This document shows positions 53,083-62,112 of a DNA stretch of 64,000 nucleotides, one piece after another. The stretch is from NCBI GenBank assembly GCA_016700115.1, contig CP064999.1:2232001-2296000 (forward strand). Reading direction: 5' to 3'. This DNA comes from Sphingobacteriales bacterium. GTDB lineage: Bacteria > Bacteroidota > Bacteroidia > Chitinophagales > UBA2359. The notes beneath the pieces were generated by a model. That model did not search any database. It was not told the origin of the DNA and worked only from the letters and a program-made list of their open reading frames with translations. Each line of letters begins with the position of its first letter. Within the stretch, counting starts at the first letter, position 1. The translations under genes and the position numbers were made by a program.

Positions 53083-53805
53083 ATGACTTTGTATTCCCGC
53101 ATTGTATTGATTGCGGTTTTTGCGGTAACCTGCCTGATGTTTCAACCCGGTTGCGGCAAATCTGACGATGAATCTCCTTCTTCGCAGGTCATGTTGATAC
53201 ATGCTGAACCGGAATTAGACAATTTTTCGGTGGTTTACAACAATGACCAACTCTCTCAAGATCTCTCATATCCTGCACATAGCGACTATGTATCTGTACC
53301 GGGAGGCAAAGAAGTACTTTTTAGTATTCAGGAGCCGGACACAGATTCAAATCTGTTGGTGTTGAGGGTAAAAACGCTAACCGCCGGTAAATACTATTCG
53401 ATGTTGATGGTGCCCGAACCAGACTTTACCATCGAAGCTGTTATCTTTGCCGATACCATAGCCCGTGCCGATACCGGAAAAGTAACCCTCAGAGTAATCA
53501 ATGCCTCGCCAAACTCAGGCGAAATCAATGCCCGGATTATAGGGTTAGCGACCGATACAACCCTTACAAATCTCGAATTTAACCCCGCTGCTCCATCAGA
53601 AATGTCCGCATTTTTACCCGGTTTGCCCGAAGGGGGGTATGAGATTTTTTTTACCAATAGCATAAGTGGTGATGAGATCTATCAAATCAACGACCTTCAA
53701 TTTGAAGCCGGCGGAAGCTACAGCATTATTTTGTCTGGATATGTACCTTCAGGCACAGTCGAACTACCCCCGCTTTTGGCGCACATTATTTCCCACCGGC
53801 CTTAA
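53083..53805 (+). CDS. DUF4397-type lipoprotein
   Basis: A 240-residue lipoprotein (signal ending QPGC, Cys near 24). It has two DUF4397-like beta-sandwich repeats, seen as VMLIHAEPELDNFSVVYNN... SYPAHSDYVSVPGGKEVLFSI and VTLRVINASPNSGEINARI... AFLPGLPEGGYEIFFTN. Such proteins are cell-envelope proteins of unknown role in Bacteroidota. It starts 2 bp after the CutA-like gene and is followed by the unknown secreted protein after 7 bp, forming a small transcription unit. Confidence 0.75.
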   Translation: MTLYSRIVLIAVFAVTCLMFQPGCGKSDDESPSSQVMLIHAEPELDNFSVVYNNDQLSQDLSYPAHSDYVSVPGGKEVLFSIQEPDTDSNLLVLRVKTLTAGKYYSMLMVPEPDFTIEAVIFADTIARADTGKVTLRVINASPNSGEINARIIGLATDTTLTNLEFNPAAPSEMSAFLPGLPEGGYEIFFTNSISGDEIYQINDLQFEAGGSYSIILSGYVPSGTVELPPLLAHIISHRP

Positions 53806-53812
53806 CTTTGTT

Positions 53813-54877
53813 ATGAAATTACCGGTTTTGTCGGCATTCTCCTGCCTTTATTTTATTGCACAGATTTGTCTGTTCTGTCATTGCCATTCGGTAAAATCAG
53901 ACAGGCATATTCCTAACAACCGGTGTTTCTATTACTGGAAATCGGACTTCGCCCTTACACCCAACCAAATTGAATCATTGAACCAAAACGGTATTACCCG
54001 CTTGTACGTCAAATTTTTTGATGTGGATTGGGAAGAAAAATTACAGCGACCGGTACCTGTAGCTCCTGTTACATTTACTACTTTACCGCCTGAGCAAATT
54101 AAAATGATACCGGTTGTTTACCTGACCAACAACACCCTTGTACAAATATCTGCGGATGAAATTCAGTTTTTGGCCGACAGTATTTTTCAAAAAATTTTGG
54201 CACTTATGCCCGTTAAATCAAAAGTTCCGCCTGAAATTCAGATAGATTGTGATTGGACCGGCAGCACAAAAGACAAATATTTCCAACTCCTGACCGCCCT
54301 AAAACAAAAGCTGACACCAAAGCAGACCCTTCTTTCTTCGACCCTTCGCCTGCATCAGGTAAAATTTAGCCATCAGACCGGGATTCCTCCGGTTGATCGG
54401 GTAACGCTGATGTTTTACAATATGGGGGACTTTAAACATCCTGATACCGAAAATTCAATACTCGACCTGCAAACTGCCCAAAAATATTTGGGAAAACTGA
54501 GCGAATACCCCCTTCCGGTGGATGTGGCTTTACCGCTGTTTTCCTGGGGGGTAGTGTTCAGAAACGGCCGGTATTCTAATCTCATTGCCAATTTAAACAG
54601 TGCAGAAGCCGACACTATGAAGCAAATTCTGGAAGCACGGGGTAACAATCATTATTTAGCCTTGAAGTCAACCATGATCAACGGCAGCAGCGTCGGCAAA
54701 GGGGATATGATACGGATTGAAGAAGCAGGGGTTAATCAGTGCAAAAAAGCAGCACAAATGTTAACGTCCTATCTTCCGGTAATGGATACGATGCAGGTTA
54801 TTTTGTTTCATTTAGACCGGCATATTTTTGAGCAAAATCCCAATTCCCGAATTTCGGATATTTATGACAGTTTTTGA
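53813..54877 (+). CDS. Secreted protein of unknown function
   Basis: A 354-residue protein with a probable signal peptide (VLSAFSCLYFIAQICLFCHC). I do not recognise the family. Visible segments are FYYWKSDFALTPNQIESLNQ, LYVKFFDVDW, EIQIDCDWTGSTKDKYFQLL (about 145-165), VTLMFYNMGDF and LPLFSWGVVFRNGRY. The order of strands ending in acidic residues (KFFDVDW, QIDCDW, LMFYNMGD) suggests a TIM-barrel glycosidase-like fold; this is inference. It is encoded between the DUF4397 lipoprotein and LD-carboxypeptidase genes, 7 bp after the former. The upstream ORF extension to 53666 overlaps that gene and is rejected. Confidence 0.65.
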   Translation: MKLPVLSAFSCLYFIAQICLFCHCHSVKSDRHIPNNRCFYYWKSDFALTPNQIESLNQNGITRLYVKFFDVDWEEKLQRPVPVAPVTFTTLPPEQIKMIPVVYLTNNTLVQISADEIQFLADSIFQKILALMPVKSKVPPEIQIDCDWTGSTKDKYFQLLTALKQKLTPKQTLLSSTLRLHQVKFSHQTGIPPVDRVTLMFYNMGDFKHPDTENSILDLQTAQKYLGKLSEYPLPVDVALPLFSWGVVFRNGRYSNLIANLNSAEADTMKQILEARGNNHYLALKSTMINGSSVGKGDMIRIEEAGVNQCKKAAQMLTSYLPVMDTMQVILFHLDRHIFEQNPNSRISDIYDSF

Positions 54878-54912
54878 GCATCTTTGTCCGACAAAACGAT
54901 ACAACAGCTCTT

Positions 54913-55818
54913 ATGAAAACCATGTTGCCTCCGGGTCTGAAACAAGGAGATAAGGTTGCCCTTCTTTCAACTGCCAGAAAAATAACAACCGGTGAACTTG
55001 GTTTTGCCATTGATTTGTTATCAGGATGGGGGCTTGATGTGGTTATCGGAAAAACTATTGGCAAATCGCATCATCAGTTTGCCGGCACAGAATCAGAACG
55101 TTTGGAAGATTTTCAATCAATGTTGGATGACACAACAATAAAAGCCATTTTTTGTGCAAGGGGAGGCTATGGCACTACTCAGATTATTGACCGGCTCGAT
55201 TTTAGCAGGTTTAGCCAGTTTCCCAAATGGATAGTAGGCTATAGCGATATTACCGTGTTACATAACCATATCCATACGCAGTTGAACATTGCGACAATAC
55301 ATGCAACAATGCCGGTAAACTTTGCTCAAAACACCTCTGAGGCTCTCGAAACCCTTCGTCAGGCATTATTCGGAAATCTTCCTGATTACCGGATACCGGC
55401 CAACCCGTTAAACCGGACGGGTGTTGCATCGGGTAATCTGATTGGGGGAAACCTGTCTCTGCTCTATGCGCTGATTGGAACGCCTTCTGACATACTGACA
55501 AACAGTAAAATTCTGTTTCTGGAAGACTTGGACGAATACCTGTATCATATAGACCGCATGATGAATGCCTTGAAACGCAGCGGCAAACTACAACACCTCG
55601 CCGGGTTGATAGTTGGAGGGTTCACAGAAATGAGAGATAATGCCATTCCGTTTGGTGAAACCGCCGAAGATATCATTGCCCGTTACAGCGGGGCCTATTC
55701 GTTTCCGGTAACATTCGGGTTTCCTGCCGGACATATTTCTGATAACCGGGCTTTGGTGATGGGGATGCCCGTTACTTTAAAAGTTTCCGATAGTTTTGCC
55801 GAAATCTCTTTTGATTGA
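54913..55818 (+). CDS. ldcA: LD-carboxypeptidase (peptidase family S66)
   Basis: A 301-residue cytoplasmic enzyme that removes the terminal D-Ala from murein tetrapeptide during peptidoglycan recycling. Motifs: KQGDKVALLSTA at the start; ARGGYGTTQIID; GYSDIT with Ser111; EDLDEYLYHIDRMM; and FPAGHISDN with the His. The ATG at 54913 is chosen because family proteins start about PPxLKxGDxV; the open frame extends upstream to 54874 but overlaps the preceding gene. It is followed by tRNA-Asp. Confidence 0.88.
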   Translation: MKTMLPPGLKQGDKVALLSTARKITTGELGFAIDLLSGWGLDVVIGKTIGKSHHQFAGTESERLEDFQSMLDDTTIKAIFCARGGYGTTQIIDRLDFSRFSQFPKWIVGYSDITVLHNHIHTQLNIATIHATMPVNFAQNTSEALETLRQALFGNLPDYRIPANPLNRTGVASGNLIGGNLSLLYALIGTPSDILTNSKILFLEDLDEYLYHIDRMMNALKRSGKLQHLAGLIVGGFTEMRDNAIPFGETAEDIIARYSGAYSFPVTFGFPAGHISDNRALVMGMPVTLKVSDSFAEISFD

Positions 55819-55865
55819 CAAGCAGGGATTTAAAATCACAGATAAGAAACTTTTTTTTAAAAAAA

Positions 55866-55896
55866 TTTGTAGATACCGAAAACAACAGTAAATTTG
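55866..55896 (+). promoter_or_regulatory. Promoter of tRNA-Asp
   Basis: TTTG (55866-55869), then TAAATTTG (55889-55896) with 19 bp between: a full TTG-N19-TAnnTTTG match about 37 bp before the tRNA. Confidence 0.75.
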
Positions 55897-55932
55897 CGCT
55901 CGCTTACGCAGAAAGAGGGTAAGCACAAGTTT

Positions 55933-56006
55933 GGATCGGTAGTTCAGTTGGTTAGAATGCCGCCCTGTCACGGCGGAGGTCGCGGGTTCGAGTCCCGTCC
56001 GGTCCG
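55933..56006 (+). tRNA. tRNA-Asp (anticodon GTC)
   Basis: A 74-nt cloverleaf. The acceptor stem GGATCGG pairs with CCGGTCC (one G-T), the anticodon stem CCGCC/GGCGG encloses loop CTGTCAC with anticodon GTC, and the T arm has GGGTTCGAGTCCC. The discriminator is G and CCA is not encoded. It has its own promoter and terminator. Confidence 0.97.
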
Positions 56007-56007
56007 C

Positions 56008-56047
56008 AAAAAACCCGTTGTAAGTCGTTGATTTACAACGGGTTTTT
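56008..56047 (+). terminator. Terminator after tRNA-Asp
   Basis: AAACCCGTTGTAA GTCGTTGA TTTACAACGGG TTTTT: an 11-bp or longer stem and a T run directly after the tRNA. Confidence 0.85.
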
Positions 56048-56118
56048 GCTTTTTAGTCACCATAGAGATACTGCTATATAAAACATTAATTTTAACCCTG
56101 ATTTTTTAACCGACTTAG

Positions 56119-58065
56119 ATGAAAACCAGCACCGAAGAAATACAACATTTGTTACAACTCATTAAAGCCGAGCGGGATGAGGAAATCAAACAGTATGAAC
56201 AACTAATTAAAGAAACTTCAATTGGCGAACGCAGAAAAAGGGGGATTACCTGGTATCCTGTACAGATTGTAAGCGAGGAGATTGGCCTTGGAGAACAATA
56301 TGTGCTGGAGATTCAACGCACTTCTTTGTCAAACGAAATCCATCAGTTTCAATCCGGTCAAACTGCAGCGATATTCAGCAATGCCTACGAAGGGGAGCAC
56401 CCGATGCTACAGGGGGTGATAAAAAAAGTGAGGGATAACAGCATTTGGTTGGTGGTGCGCAATTCAGACTTGCCCGATTGGTTGGGCGATGGTAAATTAG
56501 GCGTTGACCTGTTGTATAACGAAACGACTTACCGTGAAATGGAGCTTACCCTCCAAAAATTGCTGAAAGCCAGAGATAGCGAACGATTAGGACATCTTCG
56601 CGAAGTGTTGCTCGGCTATCGCGAACCTTCTTTTTACGAAAAGTATCCTTATATCAGTTATCCGGATTTAAACGATTCTCAAAACCTTGCCCTCCGTCAA
56701 ATTGCTATTGCAGATGATATAGCCATTGTTCACGGCCCGCCGGGAACCGGAAAAACAACAACGTTAGTAAGAGCTATTCAACATGTTATCCATACGGAAA
56801 AGCAAGTATTGGTTGCAGCGCCAAGCAATACCGCAGTAGATTTGCTTAGTCTGAAGCTGTTTCAGAAAGGAGTCAGAGTTACCCGCATTGGTCATCCTGC
56901 AAGAGTTGAGGAGGAACTGCAACACCTCACACTGGATGCTCAGATAACAAAGCACCCCGATTACAAGCGTATGGTTCAAACCCGAAAAGAAGCGTTGCAA
57001 TTAAAACTGGAAGCCCGGAAGTTTAAACGAAATTTTGGCAAAGATGAGCGAGAAGAGCGAAAGCATTTGGAAAGTCAGTCCCGTTTGTTGCTGGATTATG
57101 CAAGACAATTGGAAATTTACATATTAAACAGTGTGTTGGATCAGGCAGAAGCCATAACGGTTACTTTAGTAGGGGCAGCACAACCGGTCTTGCGCGATCG
57201 GATGTTCTCAACTGTTTTTATTGACGAAGCCGCACAAGCTTTGGAACCCGCTACCTGGATTCCCATCTTAAAAGCCAAACGGGTGATTTTTGCCGGCGAC
57301 CATTGCCAATTGCCGCCGACAGTCAAATCGGCTGAAGCCATAAAAAAAGGACTGAATTTGTCTTTGTTTGAAAAAAGCATCAAACGAACCAAAGCGCATA
57401 CCATGCTCCAAACCCAATACCGTATGAATGAAAAAATCATGCGTTTTTCGAGCGAAGAGTTTTACCAAACCAATCTGTCGGCACATCCTTCGGTTTCAGA
57501 GCATACATTGACTTCACTTTCAGACAGCATTTACCCCGAACTGAGCAAGCCATTTGAGTTTATAGACACAGCAGGTTGCGGTTTTGAAGAGGTTCAAAAC
57601 CCTCAAACCATGAGTTTCAGCAATCCACAGGAAGCAACTCTGTTACTTAAATACCTTTCACAGATTTTGGAATCAATTGAGTTTGAACAACCGGATTATG
57701 CAGGTCAGGTCAATATTGGCATCATAGCCCCTTACAAGGAACAGGTTCGGTTGATAGAAACCGAAATTATGCATTACGAAACACTGGTAAAATACTTGCC
57801 TAATATTTCGATTGACACGGTTGATGGTTTTCAGGGACAAGAGCGCGACATCATTGCCATGAGTTTGGTGCGAAGCAATGACCGCGCAGAAATTGGTTTT
57901 TTAGCCGATGTCAGACGTACCAATGTGGCAATGACAAGAGCAAGAAAAAAACTCGTCATTAGCGCCGATAGTGCTACCCTGGCAATCCATCCCTTTTACC
58001 AAAAACTGTTAGATTATGTAGATAAAATTGGTGCATATCGAAGCGCCTGGGAGTTGATGTACTGA
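56119..58065 (+). CDS. SF1B helicase, Upf1/IGHMBP2-like
   Basis: A 648-residue helicase of the SMUBP-2-like branch. Motifs: Walker A GPPGTGKTTTLVRAI (about 213-227), Walker B IDEAAQALEP, GDHCQLPPTVKS, QYRMNEKIMRFSSEEFY, IGIIAPYKEQVRLI, DTVDGFQGQERDIIAMSLVRSN and VRRTNVAMTRARKKLVI. The N-terminal about 190 residues hold the usual beta-barrel and stalk region of this group. The family moves 5' to 3' on RNA or DNA; the bacterial role is unclear. It is a single gene, with its stop 36 bp from the convergent oxidase gene. Confidence 0.88.
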   Translation: MKTSTEEIQHLLQLIKAERDEEIKQYEQLIKETSIGERRKRGITWYPVQIVSEEIGLGEQYVLEIQRTSLSNEIHQFQSGQTAAIFSNAYEGEHPMLQGVIKKVRDNSIWLVVRNSDLPDWLGDGKLGVDLLYNETTYREMELTLQKLLKARDSERLGHLREVLLGYREPSFYEKYPYISYPDLNDSQNLALRQIAIADDIAIVHGPPGTGKTTTLVRAIQHVIHTEKQVLVAAPSNTAVDLLSLKLFQKGVRVTRIGHPARVEEELQHLTLDAQITKHPDYKRMVQTRKEALQLKLEARKFKRNFGKDEREERKHLESQSRLLLDYARQLEIYILNSVLDQAEAITVTLVGAAQPVLRDRMFSTVFIDEAAQALEPATWIPILKAKRVIFAGDHCQLPPTVKSAEAIKKGLNLSLFEKSIKRTKAHTMLQTQYRMNEKIMRFSSEEFYQTNLSAHPSVSEHTLTSLSDSIYPELSKPFEFIDTAGCGFEEVQNPQTMSFSNPQEATLLLKYLSQILESIEFEQPDYAGQVNIGIIAPYKEQVRLIETEIMHYETLVKYLPNISIDTVDGFQGQERDIIAMSLVRSNDRAEIGFLADVRRTNVAMTRARKKLVISADSATLAIHPFYQKLLDYVDKIGAYRSAWELMY

Positions 58066-58100
58066 GTAACCGAAAAACCGAAGTTTCAGAACATTCAATC

Positions 58101-59408
58101 CTATAATGATTCCAACCCGAATAACTGCCTTAAATAACCGTTCAGGAACATTCCCATTGGGTCTAAGCGGCTACGGACTGTTAAGAAATCGTCCCATTTT
58201 GGAAACAAGGGTCGAAGGTCCTTTGCGGTGAGCGAATGGAGTTTGCCCCAATGAGGTCGCCCCTGATGGTTTCGACAAATGCTTTCCATGACATCAAAAT
58301 AATGTTGATAGGGCATCCCTTTAAAAGTATGAAAAGAAATATGTGCCGAGTTTCGGCCAAAGGCGGGGCTTAAGTAAATATCATCGGCTTTAAGAAACCT
58401 GTTTTCTAAGGGGAAATGAACCTGAAACCGGTAATGTTCAAAAGCATCCACTACTTCCTGCAAGGTATCTTTAAACTCCTCAAGCGGAACATTGTATTCC
58501 ATTTCATTAAACTTAACATGCCTTGGAGTAGCGTAAACTTTATGGCTCCAGTTTGTTTTGCTGAAAGGCGAAACCATCATTGAACTAAATTTTGCCACAG
58601 ACGATGATATTTTCGGGGCAATGCGGGTAACATTGCTAACCGCACCAAAAATGCCGTTTTCGAGAACCACCCCATTCAGGAAATCGCTGACAGGGTTGTC
58701 CCGAACAGGCTCGTCAGTAATATTGCTGAATTTGGTTTGACAAACCGAAGAGTATGGAAACCAATAAAATTCAAAGTTCCGGTTGTGGTGGTTGTAATTA
58801 TCGAGATTGGCCAAACAGGAATTAAGGTCTTCTTTATCGGCTGAGTAATTAAGTTTATAGGCAGGCACACATTGCAGGGTAATTTTTGAAATAACTCCCA
58901 AAGCGCCTAAGGATACCTGTGCAGCTTTGAAAATATCGCGGTTTTTTTGCTCCGAACATTCGATCACTTCTCCCGAAGCACTGACTATTGATAACCCTAT
59001 GACCTGCGTTGGAATAATGCCAAAATCAATTCCTGTGCCATGAGTTCCGGTACTGATTGCTCCGGCAATAGATTGGCGATCAATATCTCCAAGGTTTTCC
59101 ATGGCCAAGCCTTCGTTAAAGAGCAATTGAGTCAGTTGGTGTATTTTAGTGCCCGCATAAACAGTGGCCTGCATTTTAGCATGATCTATGCTTTCTATTC
59201 CCTGATAATTATCGAGAGAGAGCAACTCCTGTTCGGTTTCACAAAGAGGGGTCCATGAATGTCCGGAGCCTATCATCCTCATTTTGCGTTTTTTGATGGC
59301 GCAATGTTGTACTCTTTGAATAATTTCTTGTTCAGATGCGGGCATACGAACCTTTAATGGCTTGTATTTAACAATACCACTCCAGTTTTTCCAAGTTGTC
59401 TTAGCCAT
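58101..59408 (-). CDS. FAD-linked sugar-1,4-lactone oxidase family
   Basis: A 435-residue oxidoreductase of the D-arabinono/L-gulono-1,4-lactone oxidase family. The PCMH-type FAD domain (about 15-180) includes GSGHSWTPL, whose His is the usual site of covalent FAD, and DIDRQSIAGAISTGTHGTG. The ALO domain occupies the C-terminal half and ends with HWGKLHSLTAKDLRPLFPKWDDF. Such enzymes oxidise an aldonolactone or related polyol with oxygen; the substrate here is unknown. The neighbouring histidine kinase gene is read in the same direction 53 bp away. Confidence 0.85.
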   Translation of the reverse strand: MAKTTWKNWSGIVKYKPLKVRMPASEQEIIQRVQHCAIKKRKMRMIGSGHSWTPLCETEQELLSLDNYQGIESIDHAKMQATVYAGTKIHQLTQLLFNEGLAMENLGDIDRQSIAGAISTGTHGTGIDFGIIPTQVIGLSIVSASGEVIECSEQKNRDIFKAAQVSLGALGVISKITLQCVPAYKLNYSADKEDLNSCLANLDNYNHHNRNFEFYWFPYSSVCQTKFSNITDEPVRDNPVSDFLNGVVLENGIFGAVSNVTRIAPKISSSVAKFSSMMVSPFSKTNWSHKVYATPRHVKFNEMEYNVPLEEFKDTLQEVVDAFEHYRFQVHFPLENRFLKADDIYLSPAFGRNSAHISFHTFKGMPYQHYFDVMESICRNHQGRPHWGKLHSLTAKDLRPLFPKWDDFLTVRSRLDPMGMFLNGYLRQLFGLESL

Positions 59409-59461
59409 GGTTTGAAATAAAATGTAAAGGAAAGAGAGAGGTCAAATGCGGTGTTTGCCGG

Positions 59462-60571
59462 TTAGTTCATGTTGTTGTTAAACAGCACATTTGAATTTTT
59501 GCTAACAATAGGGGGGTCCTCTTTCGTTTTATCGGTGAGTAATAACAATTCATCGTCTTCGGGTACGACCTCACAAGGCAGGGTTACGGTAAAAACAGAA
59601 CCTTGAGGTTGGTTATCCGAAATCCTGATAGCGCCTTTGTGTAGTTCCGTCAGTTGTTTTACCAGGTACAAACCTAAGCCGGTGCCTTTTGTTTTTCGGG
59701 TATCTTCATTGCCTACCCGGTAAAATTTGCGGAAAATTTTACCTTTTTCCTTGTCATCAATACCAATACCCTGATCTGCCACTTTCAGAACCGCTTTGTT
59801 ATTTTGGGCCTTAAGCGATACAACAATCGGAAGGTTGGCAGGAGAATATTTCAGGGCATTTTCAATCAGGTTGATTACAATAGAAGACAAAGTCATCCGG
59901 TCGCCCATAATAAAAATGTCGGGACTGATATAGGCTTCAATAACTCTGCCAATAGCAATGGCATCTTTCATTTTATTGACTGTTTCGGCTACCAGTTGTG
60001 AAAAGTCCACATCGTCATTTGATAAACTGATAGACTGATTGTCAATCTTGGCGGCCATCAGGATATTTTCGACCAACCCCTGAAGCCGGTCGGCATCTTT
60101 CAGAGAATTGTTCAGCAATTTTTTTTGAATATCGCGGTCTAAAGTCCCTCTTTTCAACAAAGTTTCCAATCCGAGCCGGATGCTCGCAACCGGAGATTTC
60201 AATTCATGGGTAATGGACAGCAAAAAATTTCTTTGTTGCCTGTTGAGCAAAATTTCGGAACGGATTCCTGTATGTAGTTGGTAGGTTGCCAATAAAATGA
60301 TAATCAGAAATACTAACCCCTCAATCAGGATCATGTATTTTTTTGACAGATAATCGCGGTAAGCATCCTTGTAGGTTGGGGCATTGATGACCTCGTCCGG
60401 GTTAAGATTGGCTTGCTTATAGATAATTTCTTCCTTTTCAACAGTGATCTTTAAAATTGTTTCAAGGTTGTTAACATGAAACCAGGTCCACCACGAAAAG
60501 CAGGCAACCACATAAATGACAAGCATATAGAAAATCACTAACGGCCTGAAAATTTGCTTGAGGTTAGGCAT
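59462..60571 (-). CDS. Sensor histidine kinase (orphan)
   Basis: A 369-residue membrane kinase. Two membrane segments (about 11-30 and 80-98) enclose a short periplasmic loop of about 50 residues. HisKA has phosphorylated His122 in SITHELKSPVASIRLG. HATPase motifs are NLIENALKYSP (N box), VADQGIGIDDKEKGKIF (G1) and TGLGLYLVKQL (G2). It senses an unknown envelope signal. No response regulator gene is adjacent, so its partner is elsewhere. Its own promoter lies about 50 bp upstream (60624-60653). The C-terminal tail is acidic and not conserved in look. Confidence 0.88.
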   Translation of the reverse strand: MPNLKQIFRPLVIFYMLVIYVVACFSWWTWFHVNNLETILKITVEKEEIIYKQANLNPDEVINAPTYKDAYRDYLSKKYMILIEGLVFLIIILLATYQLHTGIRSEILLNRQQRNFLLSITHELKSPVASIRLGLETLLKRGTLDRDIQKKLLNNSLKDADRLQGLVENILMAAKIDNQSISLSNDDVDFSQLVAETVNKMKDAIAIGRVIEAYISPDIFIMGDRMTLSSIVINLIENALKYSPANLPIVVSLKAQNNKAVLKVADQGIGIDDKEKGKIFRKFYRVGNEDTRKTKGTGLGLYLVKQLTELHKGAIRISDNQPQGSVFTVTLPCEVVPEDDELLLLTDKTKEDPPIVSKNSNVLFNNNMN

Positions 60572-60623
60572 GTTGCAGAATATATATAAGGGGTGAGGTC
60601 GGCTTAACTTAAATACGAATAAT

Positions 60624-60653
60624 CAAAGGTAGGAGTAATTTTTTAATTTGCAA
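60624..60653 (-). promoter_or_regulatory. Promoter of the histidine kinase gene
   Basis: On the minus strand TTG (60653-60651), 19 bp, TACCTTTG (60631-60624): a complete match to TTG-N19-TAnnTTTG, 52 bp upstream of the kinase ATG. Confidence 0.7.
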
Positions 60654-60772
60654 TAGTTGTTATCTTTTTAGATAGAGACATAGGTGCTTTCAGAGATGAA
60701 TATGTCATATTTTAAGTTTGATGTTTACAGCGGCACTTTTTTTAAAGTTGACTTTTCTCTGACTTTAGGAGA

Positions 60773-62071
60773 TTATGTCTGTTCAAACACAATATCCAGA
60801 CAGCGACAAAAAATTTCCTGTGCTGTTTTCAAATCGGCTTGTGTATGTGCAGCCGAGATAAATCCGACTTCATAGCCGGAAGGACCTAAATAGATTCCAT
60901 GTGCTAAAAGCAGGTGAAACAATTGGCTGAACAGAGGCATTTTTGACGCATCAATTTCAGCAGCGCTATGGACCGAAGAATTACGGGTAAAAGCAATCCA
61001 GAAAATGGAGGCGATGGAAAAAAATTTAACCTCATACGCTTTTTGGAGGCAGTGCCGGTTGATTGCAGCTACGAAGTTTTGGGTGTTTTGTGCTAAATTT
61101 TCATAAAATCCGGGCAGAAGACATTCAGTCAGTTGAGCTGCTCCTGCTGCCATAGCAATTGGATTGCCGGACAAGGTTCCGGCTTGGTAAACGGGTCCGT
61201 CAGGAGAAACAAACTTCATAATATCTTTGCTTGCCCCATAAGCACCAACGGGCATTCCGCCTCCAATGATTTTTCCAAAGGTAATCAGATCGGGTTGTAT
61301 TTGATAATGACCTGCTGCGCCTTCAAATCCAACTCTGAAACCGGATATTACTTCGTCAAAAATGAGCAGGGTGTTATTTTGTGTACAAATTTGCCGTAGA
61401 TAGTTTAAAAACGAATCATCCTGAATCAAGAGTCCGTTGTTTGCCGGAATTGGTTCAATGATGACTGCTGCTATCTGATTGGAATAAAGTTCAAAAGCTT
61501 GTTTTAAAGATTCACGGTCGTTTAACGGAACAACAATGGTTTCTTTGGCAATAGATTCGGGAACACCTGCCGAAGAAGATTCGCCAAAAGTAACCAACCC
61601 GGAACCGGCTTTAACCAGCAACTGATCTACATGACCATGATAACAGCCCTCAAATTTGATAATTTTGCTTCGTCCGGTATAGCCTCTTGCTAAACGCAAG
61701 GCCGACATCACCGCCTCAGTTCCTGAACTTACAAAACGCAGTTTTTCGATAAAACGGTGATGTTGTAAAATGATTCTTGCTAATTCCAACTCATAAGCAA
61801 CCGGGGTTCCAAATGAAGTTCCTTTACCGGCAGCTTCGATAATTTTTTCACGAACCTTTGGGTGATTATGTCCTAAAATAAGCGGCCCCCACGAACAACA
61901 GAAATCAATGTATTCGTTGCCGTCAGCATCCCATACATGGCAACCCTCTCCGCGATTCATAAACACGGGTGTTCCCCCAACTGACTTAAACGCCCTTACC
62001 GGAGAATTGACTCCACCGGGAAAATATTGAAGCGCTTCCTCATAAAGAGCTTTAGATTTAGTAAGTATCAT
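60773..62071 (-). CDS. hemL: Glutamate-1-semialdehyde 2,1-aminomutase
   Basis: A 432-residue PLP enzyme of the C5 pathway of haem synthesis, converting glutamate-1-semialdehyde to 5-aminolevulinate. Motifs: YFPGGVNSPVRAFK at the start, GPLILGHNHPKV, SSGTEAVMSALRLARG, EGCYHGHVDQLLVKAGSG, LIFDEVISGFRVG and TFGKIIGGGMPVGAYG with the PLP-binding Lys267. Full length. Its neighbours are not haem genes. It is 41 bp downstream of the RNase R gene stop on the same strand. Confidence 0.95.
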   Translation of the reverse strand: MILTKSKALYEEALQYFPGGVNSPVRAFKSVGGTPVFMNRGEGCHVWDADGNEYIDFCCSWGPLILGHNHPKVREKIIEAAGKGTSFGTPVAYELELARIILQHHRFIEKLRFVSSGTEAVMSALRLARGYTGRSKIIKFEGCYHGHVDQLLVKAGSGLVTFGESSSAGVPESIAKETIVVPLNDRESLKQAFELYSNQIAAVIIEPIPANNGLLIQDDSFLNYLRQICTQNNTLLIFDEVISGFRVGFEGAAGHYQIQPDLITFGKIIGGGMPVGAYGASKDIMKFVSPDGPVYQAGTLSGNPIAMAAGAAQLTECLLPGFYENLAQNTQNFVAAINRHCLQKAYEVKFFSIASIFWIAFTRNSSVHSAAEIDASKMPLFSQLFHLLLAHGIYLGPSGYEVGFISAAHTQADLKTAQEIFCRCLDIVFEQT

Positions 62072-62112
62072 GTTGAATTTAGGAATAAAAATGATGGTTT
62101 TAACGAAACTGC

